Shown piece by piece: positions 1 through 12,235 of a stretch of 64,000 bases of DNA (the first letter of the stretch is position 1; the number at the start of each line of letters is the position of its first letter). The stretch is from Pestalotiopsis fici W106-1. Taxonomy: Eukaryota > Ascomycota > Sordariomycetes > Amphisphaeriales > Sporocadaceae. The notes under the pieces are model-generated. The model searched no databases. It was not told the DNA's origin and saw only the letters and a program-made list of their open reading frames with translations. The stretch is from assembly GCF_000516985.1 (NCBI RefSeq), contig NW_006917095.1, positions 3,061,095 through 3,125,094 on the forward strand, read 5' to 3'. A program made the position numbers and the translations under genes.

Positions 1-454
1 CATGGCAGCGACTGCGCAAGATTTAGCACATTACTCGCATGCACACTTGTTTACTGGATCGTGACTAACGAGTGGCAAGACTTTCTCCTCCTGTTACGAC
101 AGCGACCATGGAATCGCCCAATGCGACCCGCCGCGCAGCTTCATCACAAATCAACGCAGGTCCATTGCCCCCATGCGGAGCCAAGTAGGTATGTTGAGGC
201 AACACCTTTAACCTGCTCGCCAGGAGACCCGGGAGATCTGGGTACGTCCAGGTCCATGGAGGAACAACCGAGATGCTGTCAATCTGCGCCGATAGGTTGT
301 GTTGGATATCGGTCCCAAGTCCCGTGTCGGCTAAAGCTGCTTGAATGGCTCTGATCATGAGCTCTGAGGGATCGTGGGCGTCTTCCACTTTTAGCGATTT
401 GTTCTTGAAATCGCCTACCCCAACAATCACCGGGACATTGGTTGAAGAAGCCAT
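1..454 (-). CDS. Thiolase-like / acetyl-CoA acetyltransferase family protein, 5' part only
   Basis: Starts at an ATG at 454 and runs leftward off the window, so only the N-terminal ~131 residues are present. Exon 1 is 454-70. An intron with donor GTTAGT (64-69) and acceptor GCGCAG (12-17) leads into exon 2 from position 11; the join keeps frame. The protein opens with a PVIVGVGDF-type strand and later has LAPHGGNGPALICDEAA and VAVVTGGES stretches, as in the N-terminal half of thiolase-fold proteins. Those enzymes make or cleave acyl-CoA thioesters. The active-site Cys and His regions lie partly or wholly outside the window, so activity cannot be judged. It could equally be a non-catalytic thiolase-like (SCP-x type) protein. 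Confidence 0.72.
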
Positions 455-2039
455 GCTGGGTTGGTATAACGCTGAGGTACAAAATCAACTCAAAATAATG
501 AAACTAGTGTAAGATTAGGATGCATCCAGGTAAACAGTCAGCATGCATCGAATCTAGTATGAAGCATTCAGAAGCATGTCAATGTAATTATTGTATCAGT
601 GCGAAAGGTCCATCAACATGAACAAGTAGAGACCCAAATACCCATGTCATGTCCGTTGGGGTTTGTACGAGCGATACGTGATCAAATGTGTACAAAACCG
701 CTGGCGTACGATATTTACCTCGGCATCTTGTAGACTACTAGGTACCTGTCCGCATTAGGCACTGCCATCTGCTCAATTGACATAATGTTGTTGGAGAACC
801 GCTACAGTCGCCCTTGGCCCTGTGTGAGGGGGTATTTTGGCGATCCTTTGTTGTGGTTGCAGCGCGGGGTTCGGCAATATGGAGAACCCCTGGCGCGCTT
901 GCAGTGGATTGAGCATTGAACGGTTACCTCTGGGATACTTACTAAGCCACGATAATGGAGTGCGCAGCGAGTGAAATTGTAAAACCCAACACTATACTCT
1001 TGGCTCTAAAGACTTATAGGCTCGGAGGAGCCAATGAGATGCGTGCTCAATTGGAGCCTGTTGACGATATCGCTACATGTAAAGTCCATTTGGCCTTGCG
1101 CTAGCCATGTGAATCAAATATTTCGTGCACTGAATCTGTTTCGAGCATGTGTCGTGAATAGGTTTCGAGTATGCCATTCAAACAATCATCCAGATGTATT
1201 TGCAAAGCATTCAATTTCAACCATGTACCTAGTCAGTAATGTAGTTTAGTTTGGTATGTGATGGCCACCATGCTGGCAAACTCTACTTCCTTCAAGCCCC
1301 AGACTGCTGCCCCGCCAATAGGGTGGGAGCCAGTTTCTTTTTCCACACCTCGTCTTCAGGAGCAGAAAGTTATGCAAAAAAATACCACCACTCATTCTTG
1401 CTCATCAATTCCTTAGAGATTGCTCATCAGTATCTTATAGCAATAGCTATACTGACGTGGAAATATTTTGTTCTGTGATGACCAAAACTCGCTGAAAAAC
1501 GGACACGCTACTCGAGACTTGGGACAGGCGTTCTTGGACTAGCCAGCTTGACGCATGCCCAGCCAACTTGGTATCAGTGAGACGTCTACTACAAGTATCC
1601 ATCGTGGCAGGAAATTGATTTGGACTTTGGTGTTTTGGTGTCACGGTTATATCCAGCACCGATTTTCTCTTACATTCCCCTTGGGCTGAAGAGCAGTGGT
1701 GTGGAATCAGTGCCATTGAGTTCTCGAGTGCCGAGTTTCTCGGAATCCGTCAAAGTTGTTGTCCTGACACCATAGGAAGCGACTGATGGTGGATGACTAC
1801 TGCCGCGCTTGACTTTTTTTTCCTGCATTTGGTGTGGACTGGTCTGGCCTTACCAAGCAGACCTACCGATGTCTGCAGGGAAAGAGCAACATATATGACA
1901 TGGCTGTTTTGGTTTACTCGTCCGATGGTGCTCCAGTCATTTCAATCTCAGCACTTCGAGCATCATCACAAACATAAGACGTGCTTCTTTTTTAGTCTTT
2001 CTACGTGCCAGATCGTTTTCTCTGCTGTCATTATTCGAT
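455..2039. other. Intergenic region, no gene recognised
   Basis: Contains the upstream region of the thiolase-like gene. Short open frames occur on both strands, but none has a family motif, sensible splice sites or a convincing start. No tRNA or repeat was recognised. Confidence 0.5.
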
Positions 2040-3512
2040 ATGGACTCGTCTACCAATAGCCGTCAGGAATATCCCCAGAAAAAGGCAGCAACACCTCAGA
2101 AAAGTGCGACAACACCTCAGAAAAAGGTGGCAATTCCACCGAAAAAGTCAGTAACTCCCCAGAAACAGGCAGTGAACAGTAATGTTCCGACGGATAAACG
2201 CAGCTCACTACGCATGAACAAAACGTGGCGACCTGAATCGGAATCTTCCAAGCAAGATGAGCGTCCTTTGACCAATGGCTACGTCTCCGGCCCCCGCAAA
2301 GCGCCGCTCCCGGAGTCACTCGAGCCGCCAAAGTTCTTGGGAGTCCAGTCACAGCCACCGCGTGCCAACCCTCGCCAGCCAGCTCCAGTCAACCCCTTCA
2401 TTCATGAAAATGTGCGACAAGGTCCAACCGGCGGACCTGGTTCCCTAAACTTGAACTTGGTAGAGACGCGTACGGTCAACCTTATAACCCGGATCCTAAA
2501 GTCTTGGCCTCAACTTATGGCTATGCATCATACTTCCCACCTGCCGCCAATGATACACCCAGTGCAGCTAATGTGCGGGATCCCAAAGCCGCTTGAAAGA
2601 TGTTATAGATTGGTCAATATGTGGGCAGACCGAACCGAAACTAGTACTGGATTTGTTTATGACGCCATTTTGTTAGAGATCCAGAAATTAATCGGCGAGG
2701 TAAGCTGAGTGTCCTCATCCGCAAGACCCTTGGCCGCGCATACTTGGGATTTGCTAACTTGTGCGCGTCGTTTTTTCTTGTTCTAGTGTCACACCTATAA
2801 TGAGTTGGATCTGCTTCCAGCTGTTCAATCGCTGCTTATCCTCATGATCGTCTTATTCTTTTGCTTTTCGGGACCACCCACTACCTCAGAGCTCAGCATC
2901 CAGGCCCAAATTCTGGGCCAGGTCTGGAACGTCAAAAGCCAGCTGGCCAGCTCGGATCTCTTTGTGCCTTTGGAACCGATGGACCCGATGCCCAAGTGGA
3001 AGGAGTGGGCAGTCAAATCGGCCAAGCAACGCACTCTGCTGGGTTTACATCACGTAGAGTGGGTTTGGTCGCTTCGGCACGGCCACGCAATTCTAACCGG
3101 CTTCGAACTTGGCCCCATCCCAGCTCCTGCGCCAAGTCACCTCTGGCGTGAAACCAATGAGCAGACCTGGAAGCGGGAGTACAAGATTTGGCTGGCCACT
3201 TGGGAGAGACAACCTTACAGCATGGCCGAGTTGTTGAGTGTCAGAGCCGATGGTGTTTTAGGTACCAGGGCCGAGATGTGGCTCGCCGAGGCCGACGAGT
3301 TTGGTACCATGCTACTGCCAGAAAGTAAGTCTCCGGCGCAGAAGACTTCATCCCCCGACATTCGAAAGCTAATGTGCATGACAAGTCAACGCAATTCAAT
3401 AGCTGCACTAAGATCCGGGATTCAGAAGGAGGTGAGTCGCGTGTACATGCTGGCCACTAAGAATGGGTACCCAAGTAGCTTTATGGAGCAAAAATACTGT
3501 CCTTATGCGTAA
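2040..3512 (+). pseudogene. Frameshifted remnant of a fungal regulator-like protein
   Basis: ATG at 2040 opens a Lys-rich N terminus with several T-P-Q-K repeats. Recognisable protein then hops frames: one frame to about 2455; a second over about 2462-2597 (PYNPDPKVLASTYGYASYF); a third over about 2598-2636 (LKDVIDWSICGQTE); then back to the first frame to 2700. An intron follows (GTAAGC at 2701, acceptor TTCTAG before 2788). The next exon holds LHHVEWVWSLRHGHAILTGF, LGPIPAPAPSHLW and AEMWLAEADEFG. I associate this stretch with a fungal-specific family often labelled transcription factor. No Zn2Cys6 or C2H2 finger is visible. The simplest reading is a decayed gene, although unrecognised small introns could explain some of the frame changes. 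It is convergent with the P450 at 3539-5336. Confidence 0.5.
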
Positions 3513-3538
3513 CAGTTGTACGAGTTTTCCATCATTGA

Positions 3539-5336
3539 TCAATGCTTGCTGAAATACTTTGAAACATACACGGGCCAAGAATGTGGCACAACCGTGAAAT
3601 AAGCCTTCCAAGTCCAAGTCGTCGATGGATCAACTTGACGCACATCGTAGTCTCTCACCAAGGTGGCTGCCATTTTTGATAGTTGCACCTTGGCTAAATG
3701 CTGACCGGGACATGAGTTGTACCCGAGACCAAACTATTGAAACGAGTCAATACTGAGAACAAAATTCGGGGCGATTGTAGAACTGACAACTAGCCAATAC
3801 TTTTCCTTGGACGCGGCATCGTCAGCGAACCAGCGGTCTGGGTTCCATTGACGAGCATCGGGACCCCAACACTCCTTTGATTGTTGCATAACGCTGTATT
3901 TCATTAGACTTGATGTGCTACACGACGTTGAGTTGGTTTCAGCTTCTCACTGGAGATGTATAGACAACGTAGTGCCTTCAGCGAAATGCCGACCACCAAT
4001 GGTAATGCCACCCTTTGGCGCCACCCTGGGCAAGCCCATCGGCGTGGGTCCAAACATGCGCAGTGCCTCTTTGATACAGGCTTGTAGAAATGGTAACTTT
4101 TGCGCATCGTCAAATGAGACGACTCGATCGCGACACCGACCTTCAGCCTGAGCCGCGACAATTTCTTGTCGTGCTCGGAGCCAAGAGTCCCGGTTGCGCA
4201 ACATGTGATACACGAAGGTCTGAATACCGCCTTTTTCTTGAATAAGCTTATGAAACGATTCAAGGACATAGAAAGAGGGGTTCTTACAAGATACCGTGTC
4301 CGAACCGGCACCAACAGCGACGGTGGCTTGCGCCTGAATGTCGCGGTCACTAAGCCGATCCGGGTTTTCTCGCTGCGCCTTGAACCAGTGAGCCGCGATA
4401 TCGAAACGGGCGTCGGGATTCTCTTTTCGCTTCTTCATTGCCGCATCGGCGGTATCAAACAGGTGACCCATGGGTAGCAGACCCGTCCAGGTGATGATGG
4501 GGTTGGCAACCAGCAGCACATAGGCCCAGATGAAGAAACCCGCCGCGGCGACAAAGGGGTTGAGCACAAGGTTGTTGGCAATGGAGCCACGGATATCCTT
4601 GCCCTCCTTGATGTAGCCAAAGGACTGGCTGAAAATGACCTCTCCGGCATTGTCAAAGGCGGCGTAGGTGAGGTACTTGTCTAGGTGCATTGCGTCGCCC
4701 GACTCGGCAAACTTGTCCATCCAGTCCAACAAGAGGCCGATATTCTTGTTCATGTACTCTTCTGATCGGAGAATGTTGGACAAGGAGAATCCCGGGGCGA
4801 GCCATTTTGATCTTTCAATCTTTTCCTTTGGGTCGAGAGCACTCATAGGAGTCTCGAAGCGGTAGTCGGGCACTGTAAAGACGCGGTACCTTTTATAGTA
4901 GTGTTAGTGAATGCGCTGTTCCACGTCCTTGCAAAGTTGAGCAAGAAGTATAATCCACAATTGCAACATACCAGTCGGCCTGTATAATAATGTTAGAGCT
5001 GAACGTCCAGTTTAGAAAACGAGGACTCACCTTTCTCTGGGGTGTCAGAAGCAGTGACCGGGGCCCGTCCGGGTGGCTCACGCTGACCTCGTTGGGGGCG
5101 ATGCGAACAAAGTGTCCATACTTGTCGTGCAGTGCAATGGATTGGAGGTTCTGGTCACCCTTGAAAATGTGCACAACCTGCCAAAGCCGCGTAATGGAGG
5201 CCCAAAAGGGACCCGGGATGTCGGACAATGGCGACAGGTATCGGCGATATATGGCAATGCTGAAAAGTATAATGACTGCTTGGACCAGAATAGCTGGCCA
5301 CGACAAGAGAGATGTCATGGTTACGAGCATGGACAT
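3539..5336 (-). CDS. Cytochrome P450, pisatin-demethylase-like
   Basis: Six exons: 5336-5031, 4979-4972 (an 8-nt microexon), 4889-4288, 4230-3951, 3893-3791 and 3733-3539. They sum to 1494 nt, or 497 aa. An N-terminal hydrophobic anchor is followed by the proline hinge SDIPGPFW, indicating an ER-anchored microsomal P450. Visible motifs are the I-helix AGSDTVS, the K-helix ExxR in KEALRMF, a PDRW meander, and the heme loop FGLGYNSCPG with the ligand Cys at about residue 441. Members of this group hydroxylate or demethylate small aromatic or polyketide substrates; the substrate here is unknown. An in-frame ATG at 5459 would add 41 residues; I prefer 5336 because the anchor follows directly. The donor of the last intron (GTTGTC) is unusual, but the splice restores the FGLGY motif. 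Confidence 0.85.
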
Positions 5337-5459
5337 TCCTCTTGACTCAGAACATGGCACGGGACTTTTGCAACACACCAGAGCTAGAAATTGGTTGAGG
5401 CTCAAAATGCGAAGCATGCCAGACTGATATGATGATGGGAAGGGAAGGTTACACGGCAT

Positions 5460-6660
5460 GTTCCTTTAGAGGGTACCCACGTGCCCGCTGTAGGTGTGTG
5501 GCACAATAGGTTGGCAGTGGATACTCATCCCCCAATGGCCCGAAAGGCGTTATGGTAGCGATTTTTGACAATGACTTTTGTTTCTCTCATCATTGGATAC
5601 GTGCAGACCTTGGCAACGGTCCAACAATACGTTTGTGGAAACGTTATGCCGGAAACAATAATAGATATGCAGCTCATCTGCCCTCCAAGACACTGAATAA
5701 TGCCGTACAAAGATGCGCACTTTGCAACGGACCCTTTTGTAGCGCCGCCGCTCCACCAAGAGATGGGGACGATCAGTTGTCGAATTCCTTCCCGCGACAT
5801 TGATCACGCTTTGATCATTCGGCAGATCAGTCACATCGTCCCGATCTGATTGTTCACGTTTCATATCCGATCTGATTTCTGGCTGTACAGGTTGTTTGTT
5901 TCTAGCACTATCCATCAGCCTCATCTTGGGCCGGCCCGCGGGTTGCTGGGCCAAGTAAACGCGGGGGATGGACCGCTAAACGCCAACGGTCACCTAGCCT
6001 AGTGCACCCTTGGCTTCTCGATGCTTACCGTGTAAATATGTTTAGTGAGCCACCTCTCGAGTATATTCTCAGCGCAGGTGCTGGCTTTATATGGCAGTGA
6101 CTGAAGAATAAAGATACTGTTGCAGAAAGTACCACTTTTTACAGCTTGAATGTCGTGTCGGCCTCGAGAATCGAACGGCCGCGACATTGTCGAACCCTTG
6201 TATCTTGCATCTTTTATCGAAACTAGCAATGCACACGCGCGGCACTGACCTGGCTCCGGGCCTTCCCCGAGATAGGCTTGCGCTCGATGCCTACCAAATC
6301 CACTGGTGCCATTGCATTCATAGTGGATCTCTTTTCCTCCTGAGTAATGGTTAACCGCTTGCGGGATTCGAGTCGATGCGGGCCGGGGATTCCATGATAT
6401 GATTGATGCATTCGATAGGAATTGATCCCAGGAAGCCCCAGGCACACACACATGCAGAGAAAGAGAGAGGATGAGAACGAGGGAAAATATGAAGGATTCT
6501 CGAGTATGCATGTCGCAGGGTCCCTTTGCACATATATGGTCTCACGCGTCAAAACGAGCGTCCATTCAAATCTCGTTTGAATGGATTGATGAATTTCAAT
6601 TCCCAAAAAAACCATGACTGAATATCCGATCAGTCAATACTTTGCGGTTATTCAGTCGTG
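5460..6660. other. Intergenic region between divergent genes
   Basis: Holds the upstream regions of the P450 (leftward) and the rhodopsin-like gene (rightward). Open frames of 60-170 codons occur on the minus strand but show no family motif and mostly lack ATG starts. Nothing else was recognised. Confidence 0.45.
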
Positions 6661-7989
6661 ATGAAGTTTGCGGTCGAGCGGAGAGACCAGGTCTCGCTGT
6701 TGGCCATTGCCGCTGTCTTTTTGGTGCTGCCGACGATAGCGATTATCCTGCGACTGCTGGCTCGCCGCATCGCGCACCGGACTCTTGATGTTAGCGACTA
6801 CTTGATGATAGCCGCGTGGGTGAGTTTGCTCCTACAAGAAATATGACACGTTTTTCTGATTATTTGGCCAGGTGCTTGCTGTCGGCTTCCAAATTGTATG
6901 CTTTCTAGGTGAGTATCGCGATCGGCTTGGATCTGGCAATGGAGCAGTCCTAACATGACGCGACTTGTAGCTGTGCTCAATTTTGGAGTTGGCTACCATG
7001 CCAGTGAGATTAAAGAGATCTATGGAGAAAGAGCGACGGAAGGCTTTTCCATCGTGAGTCGCACTCTTTTGCACCTCGGACTACATTCTGATATGTGCCA
7101 GCTACTATTTCCGATTCAAGGGCTCTGGGCATTGAGTTTGAGCTGCTGCAAACTGTCCGTACTGCTCATGTACCGGAAACTCTTCCCCGTCAAGAAAGTC
7201 ATCCATGCCGTCAACATTTCAATAGCCTTGATCTTCTTGTTTCTCATAATAGCCATCATTGGCGGCTGTACCATATGCCAGCCCTTTGCGTACAATTGGG
7301 ATAAGACGATACCCAATGGACACTGCGGCGACCTCATTGCCATTGTCAAGACGACTGGAGCTGGAAACGTCATCACAGACGTTGCAGCATTGACCGTGGC
7401 TCTGCCCTCGTTGTTTGCTCTAACACTACCATGCTACAAGAAATTAGTTCTCATGCTTACCTTTGGCGTTGGCTTCCTGTGAGTACCTTTCTACTCAACT
7501 TTCCCACCTATGTGATACTGACAAGCTTTGTAATCAAGTGCCGTCATTGTGAGCATTCTTCGACTCATTACCCTCGTCACTGTAGACTTTGACGATCTCA
7601 CCTACACCTGCGTCGAGGCTCTAATCTACAGCGCTGTTGAGCCATCACTGGCCATTGTCCTCGCGACAATCCCCATGCTGCGGCCACTACTTGGTCGAAG
7701 CAAGTACTCTGCCAACCGTGATGGGAAAAGTGCCACGGCGAGGTTCTCGTTCAAGTCGCGAAGCACGGCAAAAGGACCCAACGGGTCCGACGGCTTCGAG
7801 CAGTTGAGTGGTAATACTTCGCAATACGAACTGCGACCTCCGGGTCCGAAACACAATGTGCATATTTCAGTCCAATTGCCGAATTCGCGAGATTCGAGTA
7901 CGCCAATATCTCCACTGGAGCGAAGAACAATCATGATACAACATGACTGGGAGGTACGGCAGGAACCCGAAACAGAGGGACCGCGATAA
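6661..7989 (+). CDS. Rhodopsin-like (PTH11-type) integral membrane protein
   Basis: Five exons: 6661-6819, 6872-6908, 6971-7053, 7102-7478 and 7539-7989; total 1107 nt, 368 aa. Every intron has a GTGAGT donor and a CAG/TAG/AAG acceptor. About seven hydrophobic segments are followed by a hydrophilic tail from about residue 265, rich in Ser, Pro and Arg. Family-type features include the first-loop RLLARRIAHRTLDVSDYLMI stretch, a GLWALSLSCCKLSVLLMY helix, CQPFAYNW and CGDLIAIV with likely disulfide cysteines, and a VTVDFDDLTY loop. Proteins of this fungal family sit in the plasma membrane; PTH11 of Magnaporthe is the best-known relative. Ligand and role are unknown. No CFEM domain precedes it. 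The start is the ATG at 6661. Confidence 0.85.
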
Positions 7990-8158
7990 ATAGATACACG
8001 ATGGAATATACATACATCGCATTAAATCATACTAGAGATTCTCACATGATAAAAGCGTGATGCATAATGTTGCAATGACTTGTAATATTTCTTTTGTCTA
8101 CATGATATTTTTTTCCCCTCCAAAGTGATAATCTTCAGCAGATCCAACATGCCCGTCT

Positions 8159-10022
8159 TTAATGCCCCAGTCCCTTGGCTCTGGCACGGTCCACGTCACG
8201 ATAGTATCGTGCGGCCGTCTTTTCTCTCAAACTGCGTCCGTATCTCGCCATGACGAATGAACTTGCATTCCACACCAGCCCAATACCACCGACGATGCAA
8301 TAAACTCTGAGATAGCCGCTTGCATTGAGCCAAGGAGTAATGCCATAATTTATGGCAAAAGACAGCGTGTTTCGGATCAAGACGCAAGTCGTGACCATCT
8401 GGCCAGAAAGCTCGGGGTAACTCGACATGGCGTATCCCAGGGCGGTCGACACGCAGAGCGCAGCATTGATGGCCAAGGCAACCTGGGTAATGACCAGTGC
8501 GAACCAGTGGAGGTGGTAGGTGACGCCCAATCCGTACAGGATCATGGCAAAGGGGACGAGGAATACACTAGCCGTGAAAATGTAGAGAACATGTTCCGAT
8601 TCAGAAATGCCACCATTGCGACGTGCCAACCGAATCGTCAGCATGCGACCAACCTTTCCGCAATAGTATCCACTAGAAGTTGACCGCGTCAGCTCATCGA
8701 ACAAAGAAACCACTGATGGTAAACAGGGTCTTGCTGTCAGATTCCGACTTACCCAATGACTGTTCCAATGACACCACCAGCGTAAGCGGCGGCGACGGTG
8801 GCAGTGCTGAAGCCATACTGAGTAGTATAGACTGTACCGATTGTGGCATTCTGAACTCCTTGCCAGACCAAAGAGTTTGCGCCGTACATGAAACTGGTAC
8901 GAAAAATGTTAGCATTGGAAGAGGTGATGTCCTAATTTGGCACGGGTGGACAACTTACCCAGCGTATACGACTGCAGGATAGGTGAATCCCTTGAAGGGA
9001 GCTGCCATGATGTCAAGCAGGCGGTTGGGCCTCTTCTTGTCCTTAAGACTGAGCTTGTCCATGTACGACTTTCTGGGCCACGAGACTTGTCCCACTTCGC
9101 GATCCTCGGGCAGAGCAGCAGAAGGCGCCGGCTTCTCAGACTTTGCATCCTGGGATGGCACGGCCACCTCTGACGGAACTGCATGCACCTGCGATGCGGT
9201 GGTGGCAACGTGTTTTCGGTCATAGTTGGTCTCTTCCATGAGGAAGAAGCAGTAGACGAGAGCGATTCCATTCCAGATTGAACACCACCACAAGGTCCAC
9301 TTCCACCCCATGCCATAGTTGATGAAGCCAGAGAGCATAGGGGCTAGCTTGCCAGTCAGCGAGAGCGACCAGCCGTACCAGGCCAGGTACTTGGGACGCT
9401 CATGGGCGAACCAAATGTCGACAATGGAGATTTCGCACAGAGACTCGACGGGGGAACCAAAGAAGCCTAGAATGATACGATTCGCCAAATAGGTGCCGGA
9501 GGTGGTGCAGAGAGGAGCGGTGGCCAGGATGATGATGTTGGCCACGAGGGAGAAGAGGTAGACTGGCCGCTTGCCGTACTGCAATGCAATGGCTTGCCAA
9601 AAGATGCAACCCCAGCCATAAAAGAGAAACTAATTCACATCATCAGTCATGAGATTCATAATCTTTTCCGAAAAAGGGCATGTGCGCACCATGATGCCAG
9701 TTCCATTGTTGATGTCGGTCAAGGTCAGCGACGTTGCGGCACGAATCGGGGTCACGATGGAATAGACGGCGCTTGACGGAATCGCAATCATGATCGTGTA
9801 CACAACCACACAGCTAGTCGCCAGAATCTTGCGCTTGAGATCCCAATTCAGGGGATCTTCGGGATCTTCACTGGGGGAAGGAACCAAAATGATGTCGCTT
9901 TGCCCCTTGCCGTCGGCATGTTTGGAGGAAATCCCGCCGTCCGTGTCAATCAGACGAATGGTCCCGGGCGGGAGACCTTCGCCCGGGGTCGACGTTTCCT
10001 GCTGCGACTCCTTTTCCGACAT
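8159..10022 (-). CDS. MFS transporter (DHA1 / HOL1-like group)
   Basis: Four exons: 10022-9690, 9629-8959, 8893-8753 and 8672-8159; total 1659 nt, 552 aa. A hydrophilic N terminus carries EDPEDPLNW just before the first membrane helix, a common signature of fungal drug:H+ antiporter-like MFS proteins. About 12 hydrophobic segments follow. The cytoplasmic loop between helices 2 and 3 has a degenerate motif (YGKRPVYLF), and a long charged central loop (NYDRKHVATTA through PRKSYMDKL) separates the two halves. The substrate cannot be told from sequence; toxic metabolites, polyamines or ions are possible. It is tail-to-tail with the rhodopsin-like gene, 169 bp away. The intron-1 donor is GTGCGC, less common but in frame. 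Confidence 0.88.
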
Positions 10023-12235
10023 GACCAGCAACAAGAAAACACAAAAACGAATCAAATCTCAAAAGAGTGAGTATTGTTGGGCTTTATAACTAGCACAGAA
10101 TTGCGAACCTAGTCTTATTGTACATTTAGAACTCAGTGACTTGGCACTAGGCAGGCATGCTTATCACAAGGAAAGTTGGTCGCATCAGGGGTTGTCATTG
10201 ATTGCTTAACAGTGAGCCTCGAGTCAATGGTTCGTTCCAACCATGCGTTGTGCAACAAACAGATCTCTCGTATCTGCGGGGTCGGGGGGCCAGCAGTCTC
10301 ACTGATTATAAGTGTGTCGGTTCCTTGCTGATCCAGATTGGGCCAGGAACCTTAGATAAAGCAGACCACACTGTCCAGATTATGCAAGGGAGCATAGGTA
10401 GGTTCCTCGAGGGGGTGGCGGAACCCCCGAGCGGAGCCCGAGTATACTGTGTAGATATGCGACACCCTTGGACGAGATAAGGCCCGGCCACGGGCCCTGC
10501 GGCGCTCCGCTTTTCGTACGGCAACACTGCTACGAGGCCGTCTTGGCAGAAAGCGTCATTGGAATGATTTTGGATTATCGGCGATATTCGAAAGCACCTA
10601 TCGTCGACGTCATTGGCATATTCATCACTCTTTATATAAAAATATGTGGCAAATGGCATACTTGGACCCGAGAACTGGCGAGGAAACCGACGATTCGGAC
10701 ATGGTCGCGCGTTTGTGATAAGGGCGCCGGACCCGAGTCATGTCGCTCCGCGATGCCGATCTTTCGACGAAAGACATCTCAACTCTAGTGCAAGCTACAA
10801 TTCATGGCTGTATCAATAATAATCAATCAAGTAGGAACCAACTCTCTAATAAACAGCAGGTTGAAGGATCTTTTGCGACCATTGTCCCATTTCGGATGCA
10901 GCTGTATTTGATAAGACGATGCTTGTGAACGAATTGGTTCAATCAAATTAGGATCACCAAGTCGGAAATCTTCACAGCAAGTCGGAGCCTGGTGCGAAAT
11001 CTATTCAATGCCAGCACAAGATATTGGATCACGGTATAGGCACAGAAATGTATTGTTTTGAGGCTGTTCCCTTAAGATGATGGATCTCTAAACATGGAGC
11101 ATCTCGAGTAACAGGGGCTCCCCGCAGTAAAGGCTGAAAGGCTAGCCTCAAACTGCACTACAGGTAGGTTAAGCGGTAGCTATATCCCCGATCTAGCGCA
11201 AGTCTCCCAAAATTCGCTGAGCACAGGGTGACTAAGAGCAAAGCCAACCCTTGTGGTGAACCCAAAGCGAGAAACAACCGTATAACCTATTGCACCTCAA
11301 TCGGCATTGAAATCATTGTCGTATGAATCTGTACGGTCGTACTTTTACTAGAACAAGTTGGGGTCATTCACCTTTATATAGGTTCCATAATCCGCAATGT
11401 TTTCCAAGTAGCAAGGGCGGACCTACGTCTTGCCATAATAGGCCGGCCGAAGCCGTCGACACGACGGCACAAAGTTTAGGGTTTTAGAGCTTACTCTCAA
11501 CCTAGGGTGGCTGAACAAGGAGGTAGTATAGAGGGTTCCGGAGCGACCCCGGGACCCTTGCTTGGAGGGATTTAAACTCGTTGCATTCGTGTAGGGCAGC
11601 CTTTACCTGTCATGTTTTACTTTTTCCTCAGGCGTTATGATCGAGATTCTTCAAGTACATAGGTACCTACCTGGTAGACGAGGTTACTCGTAGGTACCTC
11701 GGCAGGCATGTAAGATCTCAAGGCGAGGTATGGAAATCGAACTCAGGAGACCCCATGCCGAGGAAGAGTGCGCCTGGTAGATGACGACGTTTGAAGATGT
11801 GAGATTCAAGCAGGGAAACAAAAATATCACAGCCGTCATTTTACGCCGATCTCGGCCTAGCGTAGTGAGTATATGTGCATGCGATTCTACAAAGTAACCA
11901 ACAAACGCCGTGCCGCCGCGCCGCAGCCTCAGGGCATTTCTCAGCACCGGATACAAGCATAAAGCTGCAACAGAATTAGTCATACCACTCCTGATTGCTA
12001 ATTCCCAAAGTGAGACCGCGAAACAAAGCATGGCATGACGAAAGAACCTTGGACAACACTTGGCAATACAAAGTACAAGCACTCCGTGGATTATAGTATT
12101 TAAGTCATATAGGACCTACGTAAATTGGAGCTCGATTTCCCGTAAATCATTCTTTGAATAAAAGAAGGCTCAAAAAGGCAGCTAGAATTGTGTGCGTTTT
12201 CACAGTCTCAACCTCAATCACCCATCTCATACAAT
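10023..12235. other. Gene-poor 2.2-kb region, probably degraded sequence
   Basis: No supported gene on either strand. Local GC-rich inverted runs (for example around 10410-10510) and stretches near 11090-11170 and 11420-11600 look unlike the flanking promoters and may be fragments of old transposons, but I could not identify ends or a family. Confidence 0.4.

Noticed and set aside
5525..5954. Open frames on the minus strand upstream of the P450
   Set aside because: No family motif; overlapping frames of similar length and no splice support.
6160..6200. TTCGA-containing stretch on the minus strand resembling a tRNA T arm
   Set aside because: Could not pair an acceptor stem or find a plausible A box upstream.
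6223..6615. 130-codon minus-strand frame upstream of the rhodopsin-like gene
   Set aside because: No recognisable domain; compositionally odd; lies in the expected promoter region.
10400..10520. GC-rich local palindromes
   Set aside because: Looks like a degraded repeat, but no terminal inverted repeats, target duplication or coding remnant could be defined.
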